DNA of 42,674 nucleotides from Porticoccaceae bacterium UBA4026 (GCA_002382445.1 DGAQ01000043.1:44944-87617); one strand, 5' to 3'. Positions 8,880 through 18,178 are shown, numbered from the stretch's first letter. A program made the numbers and translations. The notes: a model not told the origin generated them from the sequence alone.

Positions 8880-9641
8880 TTAAAATACTTTTTGCAAAGC
8901 ACCATACATTGATTCTGGCATCGCGCTATCTGCCACCGTGATAGAATTGTAACCTAGACTCTTTGCTATCCCAGCTACACGATCACTTGGTACCACAAGA
9001 GGTAAATCCCTAACCTTTTGAGCCCCACTAAACCCGCTAATGGGCCCTATAGCCTCGAGCAACTCTGCACTGTGGACCACCAAACAATCTACTTCCGTTA
9101 GTTGCTGACGGGTCACTTCGACCTGTCTTTGATCAACAACCCGTCGGTATAGATCGCAATACTCTACCCTAGCACCTCGAGAATGCAAAGCCTGCTTAAG
9201 CGTTTCACGCCCCGGTCCTCCACGAAAAATAATCACGGACTTATTATCCAAATTTTGCAGCTGAGATAAAGCCAGCAAGCCCTCACTAGTGATCTGGTTT
9301 GTGGGGTAGTTTACAGCTTGAGTATAGTGACCAACCACCCGGGCAGTTTGTCCGCCAAGTGCAAAATATTCCATACCCGTCGGTAGCATTGGCCAATACT
9401 GGTCCAACCATGTAATCCCTATCTCCGCGGCATTAACGCTAACAAAAATAGCTATATCAAATTGATCAAAAGCTAGTATCTGTTGTTTAACTTGCTGGCA
9501 GTCAAGCATCGGCTCTATAGTCATAATTGGAGTATGGATGACACTTGCTGAACACTTCTCAAGCAGGAGCAAAAAGTCGTCTTGCCGCCGGAGTGGCCGC
9601 ACCACTAGCACTCGCTTATCAAACAAGCGATTAGCTTTCAT
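8880..9641 (-). CDS. hemD: Uroporphyrinogen-III synthase
   Basis: HemD closes hydroxymethylbilane with inversion of ring D to give uroporphyrinogen III. The 253-residue protein has the expected length. It begins with the family-typical KRVLVVRPLRRQDDFLLLLE, and contains DIAIFVSVNAAEI, the GLLALSQL segment and the SVIIFRGGPGRETL loop that mark this very divergent family. The frame is open further upstream to 9767, but that would lie wholly inside hemC. The ATG at 9639-9641 overlaps the hemC stop by 11 bases and gives the normal N-terminus. Operon position directly after hemC supports the call. Confidence 0.92.
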   Translation of the reverse strand: MKANRLFDKRVLVVRPLRRQDDFLLLLEKCSASVIHTPIMTIEPMLDCQQVKQQILAFDQFDIAIFVSVNAAEIGITWLDQYWPMLPTGMEYFALGGQTARVVGHYTQAVNYPTNQITSEGLLALSQLQNLDNKSVIIFRGGPGRETLKQALHSRGARVEYCDLYRRVVDQRQVEVTRQQLTEVDCLVVHSAELLEAIGPISGFSGAQKVRDLPLVVPSDRVAGIAKSLGYNSITVADSAMPESMYGALQKVF

Positions 9642-10563
9642 AGACCTCGGCCAATATTTTCCCGGCTCCCTGAGACAGCAAGTCTTCTGCAACCTGGATG
9701 CCAAGCTCTTCGGGATTATCTCTATGTCCTTGAGCCTCTGCTCGCAAAATATGGCTGCCGCTAACACTACCCACTAAACCTCTCAAACTGAGAGTTGTAA
9801 GATCATGATCAAGTTCAGCAAAACAGGCGATAGGCACCTGACAACCACCCTGTAGGTGTCGATTAGTGGCTCGCTCTGCTAATACGCAGGTCGCAGAAAC
9901 GATATGATTTAACGGGGCCAACAACCTCTGGGTCAGAATGTCGTCATTGCGGCACTCAATGCCCACCGCGCCCTGACCTCCAGCGGGAAGACAAATGCTA
10001 GAGGCTATTTTTTGAGTAATTCGATAGCCCATATTAAGACGGATAAGGCCAGCGCTAGCTAAGATAATCGCGTCGTACTCGCCAGCGTCCAATTTAGCCA
10101 ACCTAGTATTAACATTGCCTCGCAATTCTCTCACCTGAAGATAAGGAAATGCAGCACGAACCTGGCATTGGCGGCGCAGACTAGAGGTGCCAATAACGCT
10201 ATTGCTAGGCATCTGCGCCAAACTCTCGAAGCCATTAGAGACGAAGGCATCAGAAGGGTCCTCCCGCTCGCAGATGACTTCCAATCCCAGTCCTTGAGGA
10301 AATTCCATAGGCACATCTTTCATCGAGTGCACGGCGATATCAGCGACATCCTCGAGCATGGCGATTTCTAATTCTTTGACGAACAGGGCTTTCCCACCGA
10401 CTTTGGCCAACGGTGTATCGAGCAACTTATCTCCGCGCGTCGTCATTGCCACCAACTCAATCTGAAGACCAGGATGATGCCTCAGCAATTCACTCTTAAC
10501 AAACTCCGCCTGCCATAGAGCCAGGGGGCTTTTACGCGTTGCTATTCGAAGGATACCTGTCAC
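9631..10563 (-). CDS. hemC: Hydroxymethylbilane synthase (porphobilinogen deaminase)
   Basis: HemC joins four porphobilinogen units into hydroxymethylbilane on a dipyrromethane cofactor. The 310-residue protein starts LRIATRKSPLALWQA and shows the catalytic-aspartate motif HSMKDVP near residue 83. The cofactor-binding Cys241 sits in LQGGCQVPIA. The start is GTG at 10563 with only a weak ribosome site; it matches the family N-terminus and no better start exists. It is first in hemC-hemD-hemX-hemY and divergent from argH across 196 bases. The algZ/algR regulators found between these genes in Pseudomonas are absent. Confidence 0.96.
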   Translation of the reverse strand: MTGILRIATRKSPLALWQAEFVKSELLRHHPGLQIELVAMTTRGDKLLDTPLAKVGGKALFVKELEIAMLEDVADIAVHSMKDVPMEFPQGLGLEVICEREDPSDAFVSNGFESLAQMPSNSVIGTSSLRRQCQVRAAFPYLQVRELRGNVNTRLAKLDAGEYDAIILASAGLIRLNMGYRITQKIASSICLPAGGQGAVGIECRNDDILTQRLLAPLNHIVSATCVLAERATNRHLQGGCQVPIACFAELDHDLTTLSLRGLVGSVSGSHILRAEAQGHRDNPEELGIQVAEDLLSQGAGKILAEVYES

Positions 10564-10733
10564 CTAAATGGCCTACACAAATCAAGTAGTCGTTATTATC
10601 AACGATTTATCCGCTTTTGTCAGAGATCAATAGAAATTAGATTTTCAGCATCCACCTAACCTCTGACTAAACCAATTTTGATCTAGATACTGCAAGTTTT
10701 AACTTATTAGTCCAATGTTTGGCTATAATTGCG

Positions 10734-10739
10734 GCCTGA
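10734..10739 (+). promoter_or_regulatory. Candidate -10 box of argH
   Basis: A perfect TATAAT lies 20 bases upstream of the possible GTG start, in a GGCTATAATTGCGGCC context that resembles strong gammaproteobacterial promoters. No good -35 hexamer is at 16-18 bases. The divergent hemC promoter should lie in the same 196-base gap, but I cannot point to it. Confidence 0.5.
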
Positions 10740-10759
10740 CAGTTTACAACTAGGCAATA

Positions 10760-12193
10760 GTGGTTATGAGTAAATCAAAAAAGGCTTCCCCGGATAAACC
10801 TGATAGCGTAAAAACAAACCAAGCATGGGGCGGTCGGTTTAACGAACCTGTGGACGATTTCGTAGCACGCTTTACTGCTTCGGTAAAATTCGATCAGCGC
10901 CTTTATCGACACGATATCAGGGGATCCATTGCTCATGCGTCTATGCTAGCCGAGGTTGGAGTGCTAAAACCCACCGAGGCAAATGAGATCGTCAGTGGAC
11001 TTCAAGCTATTGCTAAAGATATTGAAAACGGCAACTTTGACTGGTCAATCGCTCTTGAAGATGTACACATGAACATTGAAGCGGCACTGACCGCGAGAAT
11101 CGGCAGCGTTGGCAAGAAACTCCACACCGGCCGATCTAGAAATGATCAAGTAGCTACCGATATACGTCTTTGGTTAAGAGATGAAATTGACGGAATTAGC
11201 GTTCTTTTGAGTACATTGCAAAATGGCATGATTAAGCTTGCTTCAACAGAAAGTAACACCATTATGCCCGGATTTACTCACTTACAAACCGCTCAGCCTG
11301 TCACTTTTGGCCACCACCTCTTAGCCTGGAACGAAATGCTGGAGCGTGATTTTGGACGTCTGCAGGATTGTCGAAAACGACTCAATCAATGCCCTCTGGG
11401 TGCTGCTGCGTTGGCCGGCACTAGCTACCCTATTGATAGAGACTACACTGCAGCGCATCTCGCTTTTGATAAGGCCACTGAAAACTCACTCGACTCTGTT
11501 AGTGATCGAGACTTTGCCATCGAATTTTGTGCTTTCGCAAGCATACTACTCACCCACATGTCGCGCATGTCAGAGGAGCTCATTCTTTGGACCTCCGCAC
11601 AATTTCAATTTATTGAACTGCCCGATCGTTTTTGCACCGGCTCATCGATTATGCCGCAAAAGAAAAACCCAGATGTGCCTGAATTAGTGCGCGGTAAGAC
11701 CGGCAGAGTAAACGGACATCTGATAGCGTTGCTAACGCTTATGAAGTCACAGCCTCTGGCCTACAATAAAGACAACCAGGAAGACAAAGAACCTTTATTC
11801 GATACAGTGGACACCGTTCGTGACTGCCTGCGCGCATTTTCTGATATGGTGCCTGCCATTCAAGCCAATAAAGTAGTCATGTACGAGGCGGCAAAACGCG
11901 GCTTCTCCACCGCTACTGACCTGGCTGATTATCTCGTCGGCAAAGGCATTGCTTTTCGCGATGCTCATGAGATCGTGGGTAAGTCTGTCGCCTATGGTAT
12001 TGCCGAAAATAAAGATTTGTCAGATATGACAATTGACGAGTTAAGCGTATTCTCAGAGCACATTGAAGACGATGTTTTCGCCGTGCTAACTCTGGAGGGA
12101 TCTGTAGCCGCGCGAGACCATATTGGCGGTACTGCGCCACAGCAGGTTAAAGCTGCAGCCTCGAGAGCACTCAAAAAAGTAGCGGCTCGCTAG
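10760..12193 (+). CDS. argH: Argininosuccinate lyase
   Basis: ArgH splits argininosuccinate into arginine and fumarate, the last step of arginine synthesis. The protein has the fumarase/aspartase superfamily signature GSSIMPQKKNPD near residue 296 and the substrate-binding segments LEDVHMNIE, TGRSRNDQVATD and GFTHLQTAQPVTFGHH. The length is 477 residues from GTG at 10760 or 475 from ATG at 10766. An AGG lies five bases before the GTG and eleven before the ATG, so the GTG is slightly favoured but not certain. The N-terminus has about ten extra lysine-rich residues. The stop codon directly abuts the cyaY stop on the other strand with no gap. Confidence 0.96.
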   Translation: MVMSKSKKASPDKPDSVKTNQAWGGRFNEPVDDFVARFTASVKFDQRLYRHDIRGSIAHASMLAEVGVLKPTEANEIVSGLQAIAKDIENGNFDWSIALEDVHMNIEAALTARIGSVGKKLHTGRSRNDQVATDIRLWLRDEIDGISVLLSTLQNGMIKLASTESNTIMPGFTHLQTAQPVTFGHHLLAWNEMLERDFGRLQDCRKRLNQCPLGAAALAGTSYPIDRDYTAAHLAFDKATENSLDSVSDRDFAIEFCAFASILLTHMSRMSEELILWTSAQFQFIELPDRFCTGSSIMPQKKNPDVPELVRGKTGRVNGHLIALLTLMKSQPLAYNKDNQEDKEPLFDTVDTVRDCLRAFSDMVPAIQANKVVMYEAAKRGFSTATDLADYLVGKGIAFRDAHEIVGKSVAYGIAENKDLSDMTIDELSVFSEHIEDDVFAVLTLEGSVAARDHIGGTAPQQVKAAASRALKKVAAR

Positions 12194-12535
12194 TTAGAAA
12201 TCAAACTGGATTGATTCAGATGACTGCGCCTGACAGGCCTCAGTAAGCATTGCTGAAAGTAGCTCGTCACTGACAGTGTTGCGCCATTTTATTTCGCCAT
12301 TATCTCCCTTTAACTTAAAGTGGAATCCACCAGACTGCGCCGCCAGCCAGATTTCCGCCATCGAAGGTTGTCTGGATAAAATAATCTGGGATCCGTTAAG
12401 GTCACAGGTAAGGGTAAGCATGCCTCCGCTATTTTCATAGTCAATATCAACACCGCTATCATCGATAGTCTCTTCAATGTCAAACATTAGGTCATCAACC
12501 ATTTGATTAAATTTTGCTTCATTCATTGTGCTCAA
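12194..12535 (-). CDS. cyaY: Frataxin homologue CyaY
   Basis: CyaY is an iron-binding acidic protein that modulates iron-sulphur cluster assembly by IscS. The 113-residue product has the usual length, the acidic first helix with clustered Asp/Glu (DDLMFDIEETIDDSGVDID) and the beta-sheet motifs LTLTCDLNGSQIILSRQPS and EIWLAAQSGGFHF. The start is ATG at 12535; a second in-frame ATG three codons later is possible. It is divergent from lptM-lysA-dapF, the same arrangement as in Escherichia coli and Pseudomonas, and back to back with argH at its 3' end. Confidence 0.95.
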   Translation of the reverse strand: MSTMNEAKFNQMVDDLMFDIEETIDDSGVDIDYENSGGMLTLTCDLNGSQIILSRQPSMAEIWLAAQSGGFHFKLKGDNGEIKWRNTVSDELLSAMLTEACQAQSSESIQFDF

Positions 12536-12564
12536 TCCAGTCTGTTTTTGTTCGAAAAGTTAGA

Positions 12565-12610
12565 CCGCCAGTATAATTGTTTGGGTGTAATCCGCCAGTG
12601 CCGTTATACT
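12565..12610 (+). promoter_or_regulatory. Promoter region of lptM-lysA-dapF with repeated CCGCCAGT
   Basis: Two copies of CCGCCAGT (12565-12572 and 12592-12599) are each followed by a -10-like hexamer: TATAAT at 12572-12577 and TATACT at 12605-12610. The second has TTGGGT 18 bases upstream as a possible -35. The octamer repeats, 27 bases apart, could be a regulator site, or the trace of a duplicated promoter. The assignment is inferred. Confidence 0.5.
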
Positions 12611-12634
12611 TAACCGCTTTAATAGGGGCTTTTG

Positions 12635-12775
12635 ATGAACTACACCCGCACTGTATATCTATTGTTAACGCTAATGCTGCTAGCTCTTGGTGGATGTGGT
12701 AACACCGGTGACCTGTATCTTCCCGAAGATGCATCGGAAACACTCACATCAGACAACCAACAAACAGAATCCTGA
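12635..12775 (+). CDS. lptM: LptM (YifL-type) small outer-membrane lipoprotein
   Basis: This is a 46-residue lipoprotein. The signal peptide ends in a clear lipobox LGGC with the lipidated cysteine at residue 21. It is followed by the family-defining GNTGDLYLPED stretch, which matches the LptM/YifL/LppL core G-x-L-Y-x-P. In Escherichia coli LptM aids maturation of the LptD-LptE lipopolysaccharide translocon. An AGGGGC ribosome site lies about eight bases before the ATG. The gene is six bases upstream of lysA and divergent from cyaY, the conserved context. The C-terminal tail is short and Gln/Ser/Thr-rich. Confidence 0.92.
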   Translation: MNYTRTVYLLLTLMLLALGGCGNTGDLYLPEDASETLTSDNQQTES

Positions 12776-12781
12776 GTCACT

Positions 12782-14038
12782 ATGCACAGCACTATTAGCC
12801 GTAATAATGGCGATCTTTTCATGGAAAATGTCGCTCTCAATGATATCGCCAAACAGTTTGGCACGCCTTGCTATGTGTATAGTAAAAGAGCTATTGAACT
12901 CAATTACAATGCCTACGCAGCAGCCCTAGGTGATTACCCGAATTTGATTTGCTACGCCGTAAAATCGAACTCAAATATTGCCGTATTACAAACCCTCGCC
13001 GCCTTAGGTGCCGGTTTTGATATAGTCTCAATCGGTGAGTTAGAGCGGGTATTGATGGCTGGTGGAGATCCGAAAAAAATCGTATTTTCTGGTCTTGCGA
13101 AAACCGCAGACGAAATGAGTCGCGCTTTGGAAGTGGGGATTCACTGCTTTAATGTTGAATCGGAGTCAGAGTTGGTGCTGCTTAATATCACAGCCGCCCG
13201 TCTAGCAATTAGTGCGCCTGTTTCTATTCGCGTTAATCCAGACGTGGATGCCAAGACGCACCCCTATATTTCCACTGGATTAAAAGAAGATAAATTTGGG
13301 ATTGATATAAATCAAGCATTGGGAGTCTATGAACGCGCGGCTCAGATGGACCATATCGACCTAATCGGCGTCGACTGTCATATAGGTTCTCAATTAACTG
13401 AAGTGAAGCCATTTATCGATGCCATGGCACGGTTGTTAATTCTAGTTGATCAACTGACTGAGCGAAATATATCGCTGAACCACATAGATATTGGTGGCGG
13501 TCTGGGTGTGCGCTATCAAAATGAGCAGACTCTCTCAGTCGACGACTATGTCTCTGAATTACTTCCACTATTGGCACAACGAAATGAAACTCTCATCTTG
13601 GAACCGGGTCGTTCAATAACGGCAAATGCCGGGGTTCTCCTCACCCATGTACAATACCTTAAGTCTAATGATCACAAAAATTTTGCCATCGTTAATGCGG
13701 CGATGAATGACATGTTGCGTCCATCTCTGTACCAAGCCTGGATGGATATCCAACCAATTTCAACTCACTCTGATCAGCAAGAAAAGATTTATGACGTAGT
13801 GGGCCCTGTCTGTGAAAGCGGTGACTTTTTAGGTAAAGACCGAACATTATCGATTAGAGAAGGTGACTGTCTTTGTCTTTTTTCTGCCGGATCTTACGGC
13901 TTTGTGATGAGCTCTAACTATAATAGCCGTCCTCGGGTGGCAGAAATTATGGTTGCCGGTGAACAGGTACACCTTATCCGCCAGCGGGAAACGCTGCAAG
14001 ACTTGGTTAGAGGAGAGCAACTTTTGCCGGTCAGTTGA
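12782..14038 (+). CDS. lysA: Diaminopimelate decarboxylase
   Basis: LysA decarboxylates meso-diaminopimelate to L-lysine using pyridoxal phosphate. The 418-residue protein has the PLP lysine at residue 61 (CYAVKSNSN), VDCHIGSQLTE, the phosphate-binding glycine loop HIDIGGGLGVRY, EPGRSI, and the catalytic Cys-Glu motif CESGDF. The first ATG is preferred to the one 13 codons later because the stretch before it (ISRNNGDLFMENVALNDIA) matches the usual N-terminus. It follows lptM by six bases and is followed by dapF after 26 bases. Confidence 0.96.
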   Translation: MHSTISRNNGDLFMENVALNDIAKQFGTPCYVYSKRAIELNYNAYAAALGDYPNLICYAVKSNSNIAVLQTLAALGAGFDIVSIGELERVLMAGGDPKKIVFSGLAKTADEMSRALEVGIHCFNVESESELVLLNITAARLAISAPVSIRVNPDVDAKTHPYISTGLKEDKFGIDINQALGVYERAAQMDHIDLIGVDCHIGSQLTEVKPFIDAMARLLILVDQLTERNISLNHIDIGGGLGVRYQNEQTLSVDDYVSELLPLLAQRNETLILEPGRSITANAGVLLTHVQYLKSNDHKNFAIVNAAMNDMLRPSLYQAWMDIQPISTHSDQQEKIYDVVGPVCESGDFLGKDRTLSIREGDCLCLFSAGSYGFVMSSNYNSRPRVAEIMVAGEQVHLIRQRETLQDLVRGEQLLPVS

Positions 14039-14064
14039 CTGTTAATTTGTTAAAAGAGAATATT

Positions 14065-14895
14065 ATGCTGCTGAAGTTCACTAAGATGCACGGCCTCGGT
14101 AATGACTTCGTCGTCATTGATGCTGTAACCCAAAATGTGTGTGTCACAGGAACTATGGCCAGGCGTCTCGCAGACAGACATTTAGGCATTGGCTGTGATC
14201 AGGTGCTTGTTGTTGAGCCGCCTTCTGATAAAACCTTAGATTTCGACTATAAAATATTTAATGGCGATGGTGCAGAAGTTGAACAATGCGGTAATGGTGC
14301 TCGATGCTTGGCGCGCTTTATTAGAGATCGCAATTTGTCAGGTAAAAAGACAGTTAAAGTCAAAACGATGAATCGAGTTATCTCCCTGACCATAAATGAG
14401 GATAAGTTGGTTTCAGTTGACATGGGCGTCCCTGGTCTAGAGCCAAGTGATGTGCCCATCATCCAGAGCACAAAATCGAACACCTATGCCATTGCAATTA
14501 ATAACGAGCAATTCGATATTTCTGCCATTTCCATAGGTAATCCTCATGCGGTTCTTTTTGTACCTAATGTCGATAGTGCGCCTGTTAGTGAGATTGGCCA
14601 AGAGTTACAACGCCATTCTCAGTTTCCAAAGCAAGTCAATGTAGGGTTTGCTCAAGTCATGAATCGTCAGTATTTAAAGCTTCGTGTTTATGAGCGCGGC
14701 GCTGGTGAGACGCGCGCCTGTGGCACAGGCGCCTGCGCTGCAGCTGTCGCCGCAATCCAACAAGACTTAGCAGACTCTCCCGTACGTGTCGCGTTAATCG
14801 GTGGTGATCTTCAGATAAACTGGCCAGGAGAGGGCCAGCCCCTTATCATGACAGGGCCAGCCGTTACGAGCTATCATGGACGAATTAAAATATGA
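14065..14895 (+). CDS. dapF: Diaminopimelate epimerase
   Basis: DapF interconverts LL- and meso-diaminopimelate without a cofactor. The 276-residue protein has both catalytic cysteines: Cys75 in EQCGNGARC and Cys219 in GETRACGTGACA. The N-terminus MLLKFTKMHGLGNDF is standard. The frame is open ten codons further upstream to a TTG overlapping the lysA stop. The ATG at 14065 is preferred because an AAGAG ribosome site lies just before it and it gives the family length. It overlaps DUF484 by four bases (ATGA). lysA and dapF share the substrate meso-diaminopimelate. Confidence 0.96.
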   Translation: MLLKFTKMHGLGNDFVVIDAVTQNVCVTGTMARRLADRHLGIGCDQVLVVEPPSDKTLDFDYKIFNGDGAEVEQCGNGARCLARFIRDRNLSGKKTVKVKTMNRVISLTINEDKLVSVDMGVPGLEPSDVPIIQSTKSNTYAIAINNEQFDISAISIGNPHAVLFVPNVDSAPVSEIGQELQRHSQFPKQVNVGFAQVMNRQYLKLRVYERGAGETRACGTGACAAAVAAIQQDLADSPVRVALIGGDLQINWPGEGQPLIMTGPAVTSYHGRIKI

Positions 14896-15590
14896 GTACC
14901 GATAAACCAACCGATATAAACGTTAAGCAGGTACGTGGTTACCTTCGGGATCACCCGACTTTCTTTGATAAAAATCCAGATATCCTAGAGACCATGATCG
15001 TGTCACACAAACCTGAGGGTGCAATATCCCTCATTGAACGACAGCTAGCTGTACTGCGTAGCCGTAACAGTGATATGCAAGAACAACTGGACAACCTGTA
15101 CAGTACGGCTCAGGAAAACGAGCTGATGTTTGAGAAAACCAATCGTTTGGTATCGGGCTTACTGGACGCCAACAATCTCGGCACATTGGTCGAGTCTTTA
15201 TATGACAGTCTAGGTAAAGATTACGGTATTGAGGCCTATAGCCTGACCCTTTTGGGTGATGAAGTGAATCTCCCTAAGAGTTTGGCTAAAATCTCAAGCT
15301 CGGATGAAGCCCATAAGGGCGCCGCTTCTATCTTATCCTCCCCTAAGGCGCTCTGTGGTAAATTGGGTACCTCTGAAATGAACTTTTTATTCGGCGATCA
15401 TCAAAACACCTTAACCTCTGCGGCCGCAGTGGTTTTGGGTCAAGATAACAAGGTCGGTATTTTAGCGCTTGGCAATACCGATCCATATTTTTATCAAGAT
15501 GACATGGGTACAATATTTTTAGATTATATTGCCAACGTGCTCAGCCGTTTACTCCCACAGCACTTGCAGTCGCTAAAGAAAAAGAAATAA
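14892..15590 (+). CDS. DUF484 family protein (GAF-like)
   Basis: The 232-residue protein belongs to DUF484, a gammaproteobacterial family of unknown function encoded after dapF. The N-terminal part (about 10-45) has the family stretch VRGYLRDHPTFFDKNPDILE. A coiled-coil region at about 45-75 (LIERQLAVLRSRNSDMQEQL) follows, and residues 85-225 have a GAF-like alpha/beta pattern ending in YIANVLSRLL. It overlaps dapF by four bases. In Pseudomonas and relatives xerC usually follows directly; here the stop abuts the convergent rnr stop with no gap and xerC is missing from the site. No catalytic residue is recognisable. Confidence 0.88.
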   Translation: MSTDKPTDINVKQVRGYLRDHPTFFDKNPDILETMIVSHKPEGAISLIERQLAVLRSRNSDMQEQLDNLYSTAQENELMFEKTNRLVSGLLDANNLGTLVESLYDSLGKDYGIEAYSLTLLGDEVNLPKSLAKISSSDEAHKGAASILSSPKALCGKLGTSEMNFLFGDHQNTLTSAAAVVLGQDNKVGILALGNTDPYFYQDDMGTIFLDYIANVLSRLLPQHLQSLKKKK

Positions 15591-18071
15591 TCAGTTATTT
15601 TTGGGGTCTTTATTTTTTGCGGATTTTTTACCGTAGATATTCTCCGAAGAGCCTACTTTGGTTTTTTTAACCTTAGATTGAGGCTTTTTAACTGATGCCT
15701 GCTTACCGCGCTCATTTGAAGATTTGCGACGTCCTTTTTTCTTCTTGCCATGCTCAGTTGCCAGTTCATTGTTCTTATCAGAGGCTTTGGTTTTTTTTGT
15801 GTTTTTTCGTTTTCCTAGGGATTTAGCGCCCTCGTTTCCAACTTCAACTAATTCAAAGTCGATCTTTCTCTCTTCCAAATTAACCCGAACCAATCGAATA
15901 CTGAGCTTTTGTCCCAGACGGAATATCCGTCCTGTTCGCTCACCAACCATCCGATGATGCGCCGCCTCGTGATGATAGTAATCCTTCGGTAGTCCTGTCA
16001 CATGGATTAATCCCTCGACATAAAGATCATCTAACATCACGAACAAACCAAATCCGGTTACAGCGCTAACAACTCCGGTGTATTGCTCTCCAACCCTCTC
16101 CATTAAATATTCACACTTAAGCCAATTAACCACGTCTCTAGTGGCCTCATCGGCGCGACGTTCAGTAACCGATAGATGCTCTCCCACTTGATCTAATCGC
16201 TCAGTGGTATAGGGGTAAATAGTCGCCTGATCTAGTGGTTTAGCCCCCGCAACGCGGTGAACATTAGGTCGTTTTTTCGGACTGCGTATTAAATAACGAA
16301 TAGCCCGATGTACTAACAAATCGGCATAGCGCCTAATCGGCGAGGTAAAGTGAGTATAGGCCTCAAAGGCTAAACCAAAGTGGCCTAAATTGTCTGGCTG
16401 GTAAACCGCCTGACTCATAGACCGCAATAACACCGACTGAATAACCGATGCATCATCACGGCCTTTAGCTGAGCGAAGTACGCGTTGATAGTCTTCTGGT
16501 TGCGGATCTTCCCCGCCACCTAAGCCAATACCCAACTCGGCTAAAAAGTCTCGCACTGACTTCAGTCGATCTTCACTGGGGCCCTCATGCACCCTAAACA
16601 GGGCCGGGATATCAACTTTTTCAAGGAACTTTGCTGAACATACATTGGCACAAAGCATACATTCTTCGATTAGACGATGGGCCGTCGTGCGTTCAATCGG
16701 GATAATCTGGCTAATTTTTCGTTGCCCATCGAACAAAATTCGAGTTTCTTGGGTATCAAAATCTATGGCGCCGCGCTTGGCTCTGCGTGCATGGAGAATT
16801 TGATATAAGTCATGTAAGGCGTCTACCTGCGAGGTAATAGAGGCAAACTGTTTCCTGATGCCAGAATCTTCATTGGTTCCTTGCTCTGCAATAATATGTG
16901 CAACCTGGGTATAGGTCATTCGCGCATGCGAATGCATGACCGCTTCAGAAAACTGGTATCCAGTAATGTCGCCTTGGGCATTAATCTGCATTTCACACAG
17001 CATGCACAACCGGTCTTCCGCGGGATTGAGCGAACATAAGCCATTGGATAGCTTCTCTGGCAACATAGGCACGACATGATTTGGGAAATACACCGAATTA
17101 CCACGCTCCGACGCCTCGATATCAAGTGCCGATCCTACACTGACATAATGAGATACATCAGCAATCGCGACCATTAACCTCCAGCCGCCACCAGATCGCG
17201 GCTCACAGAATACAGCATCGTCAAAATCTCGAGCATCTTCCCCATCAATAGTGATTAGTGGCGTCGCTCTTAAATCGACCCTAGCGTTAGTCTCTGTAAC
17301 TTCATCAGGAATTTTTGCTGTTTGGGCAATAACTTCGCTATTCCACTGGTAGGGTATCCCGTAATTACGGATTGACATCTCCACTTCAAGTCCGGGATCA
17401 AGGTGCTCGCCGAGAATCTCATTAATCGCCCCTACCGGTTGGTTTTTCCGCGATGGGGGCTCTACAATATCGACTACAACGATCTGACCAGGTTTAGCAC
17501 CCTTAAGCTTATCCGCAGGAACCATGATGTCTTGGCTTATTCGCGGGTTGTCCGCACGCACATAATGGATGCCACTTTCATTAAAGTAGCGGCCCACTAG
17601 CTGCAAAGTGTTTCTCTCTACCACATCGACCAAACTGCCATCAGGGCGCCCACGTCGATCCCAACCAGCGATTCTCACCAGCACAATATCGCCATCAAAT
17701 ACACGGCGCATCTGGCTACTAGAAAGATAAATATCTTCGCCACCACCCTGGGTCGGCTTAACAAAGCCGTACCCCTCTGGATGCCCAATAACTCTGCCCT
17801 TAACCAAGTTAAGCTTATCTAAGGTTCCGTAACCATCACGGCGGTTTCTAGCCACCTGGCCATCACGTTCCATTGCTCTTAAACGCCGACGCATTGCTTC
17901 AACTTGCTCTTCATCTTCCAGACTCAAAGCCAAGCAAATTTCTTGGTGGGTCAGTGGACCAACGCTTTCACTAAGGTACTCAATGATAAATTCTCGACTA
18001 GGAATAGGCTTTTCATATTTATCAGCCTCTCTCATCGCAAAGGGATCGGGATTATTCGGTTTTTTTCGCAT
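15591..18071 (-). CDS. rnr: Ribonuclease R
   Basis: RNase R is a processive 3'-to-5' exoribonuclease of the RNB family that degrades structured RNA. The 826-residue protein has an N-terminal winged-helix region with REFIIEYL and RRRLRAMERDGQ. Cold-shock domains (about 85-230), the RNB catalytic core with the metal-binding aspartates of GEDARDFDDAVF, and an S1 domain (GVVSAVTGFGLFVMLDD) follow. A roughly 80-residue Lys-rich tail ends the protein. The frame is open 22 codons further upstream, but the ATG at 18071 matches the family start (PDPFAMREADKYEKPIPSRE). No strong ribosome site is visible there. It is convergent with DUF484. Confidence 0.95.
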   Translation of the reverse strand: MRKKPNNPDPFAMREADKYEKPIPSREFIIEYLSESVGPLTHQEICLALSLEDEEQVEAMRRRLRAMERDGQVARNRRDGYGTLDKLNLVKGRVIGHPEGYGFVKPTQGGGEDIYLSSSQMRRVFDGDIVLVRIAGWDRRGRPDGSLVDVVERNTLQLVGRYFNESGIHYVRADNPRISQDIMVPADKLKGAKPGQIVVVDIVEPPSRKNQPVGAINEILGEHLDPGLEVEMSIRNYGIPYQWNSEVIAQTAKIPDEVTETNARVDLRATPLITIDGEDARDFDDAVFCEPRSGGGWRLMVAIADVSHYVSVGSALDIEASERGNSVYFPNHVVPMLPEKLSNGLCSLNPAEDRLCMLCEMQINAQGDITGYQFSEAVMHSHARMTYTQVAHIIAEQGTNEDSGIRKQFASITSQVDALHDLYQILHARRAKRGAIDFDTQETRILFDGQRKISQIIPIERTTAHRLIEECMLCANVCSAKFLEKVDIPALFRVHEGPSEDRLKSVRDFLAELGIGLGGGEDPQPEDYQRVLRSAKGRDDASVIQSVLLRSMSQAVYQPDNLGHFGLAFEAYTHFTSPIRRYADLLVHRAIRYLIRSPKKRPNVHRVAGAKPLDQATIYPYTTERLDQVGEHLSVTERRADEATRDVVNWLKCEYLMERVGEQYTGVVSAVTGFGLFVMLDDLYVEGLIHVTGLPKDYYHHEAAHHRMVGERTGRIFRLGQKLSIRLVRVNLEERKIDFELVEVGNEGAKSLGKRKNTKKTKASDKNNELATEHGKKKKGRRKSSNERGKQASVKKPQSKVKKTKVGSSENIYGKKSAKNKDPKNN

Positions 18072-18178
18072 ATTTTTTAGTCGAACGTAGGGTGAAAATG
18101 AACGATAGGAGATTACGTTAACCAAACCGCACTCCATCTGTAGTCAGTCTATGCCTTAACAGCCTGTGAGTAAAAGGA

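Noticed and set aside
9642..9767. N-terminal extension of HemD
   Set aside because: It is fully inside hemC in another frame; the ATG at 9641 gives the normal protein.
11913..12174. Overlapping antisense open frames within argH
   Set aside because: Shadows of a strongly conserved coding frame without ribosome sites or family features.
18072..18137. 22-codon upstream extension of RNase R
   Set aside because: The ATG at 18071 matches the conserved start; the extension has no similarity and no clear ribosome site.
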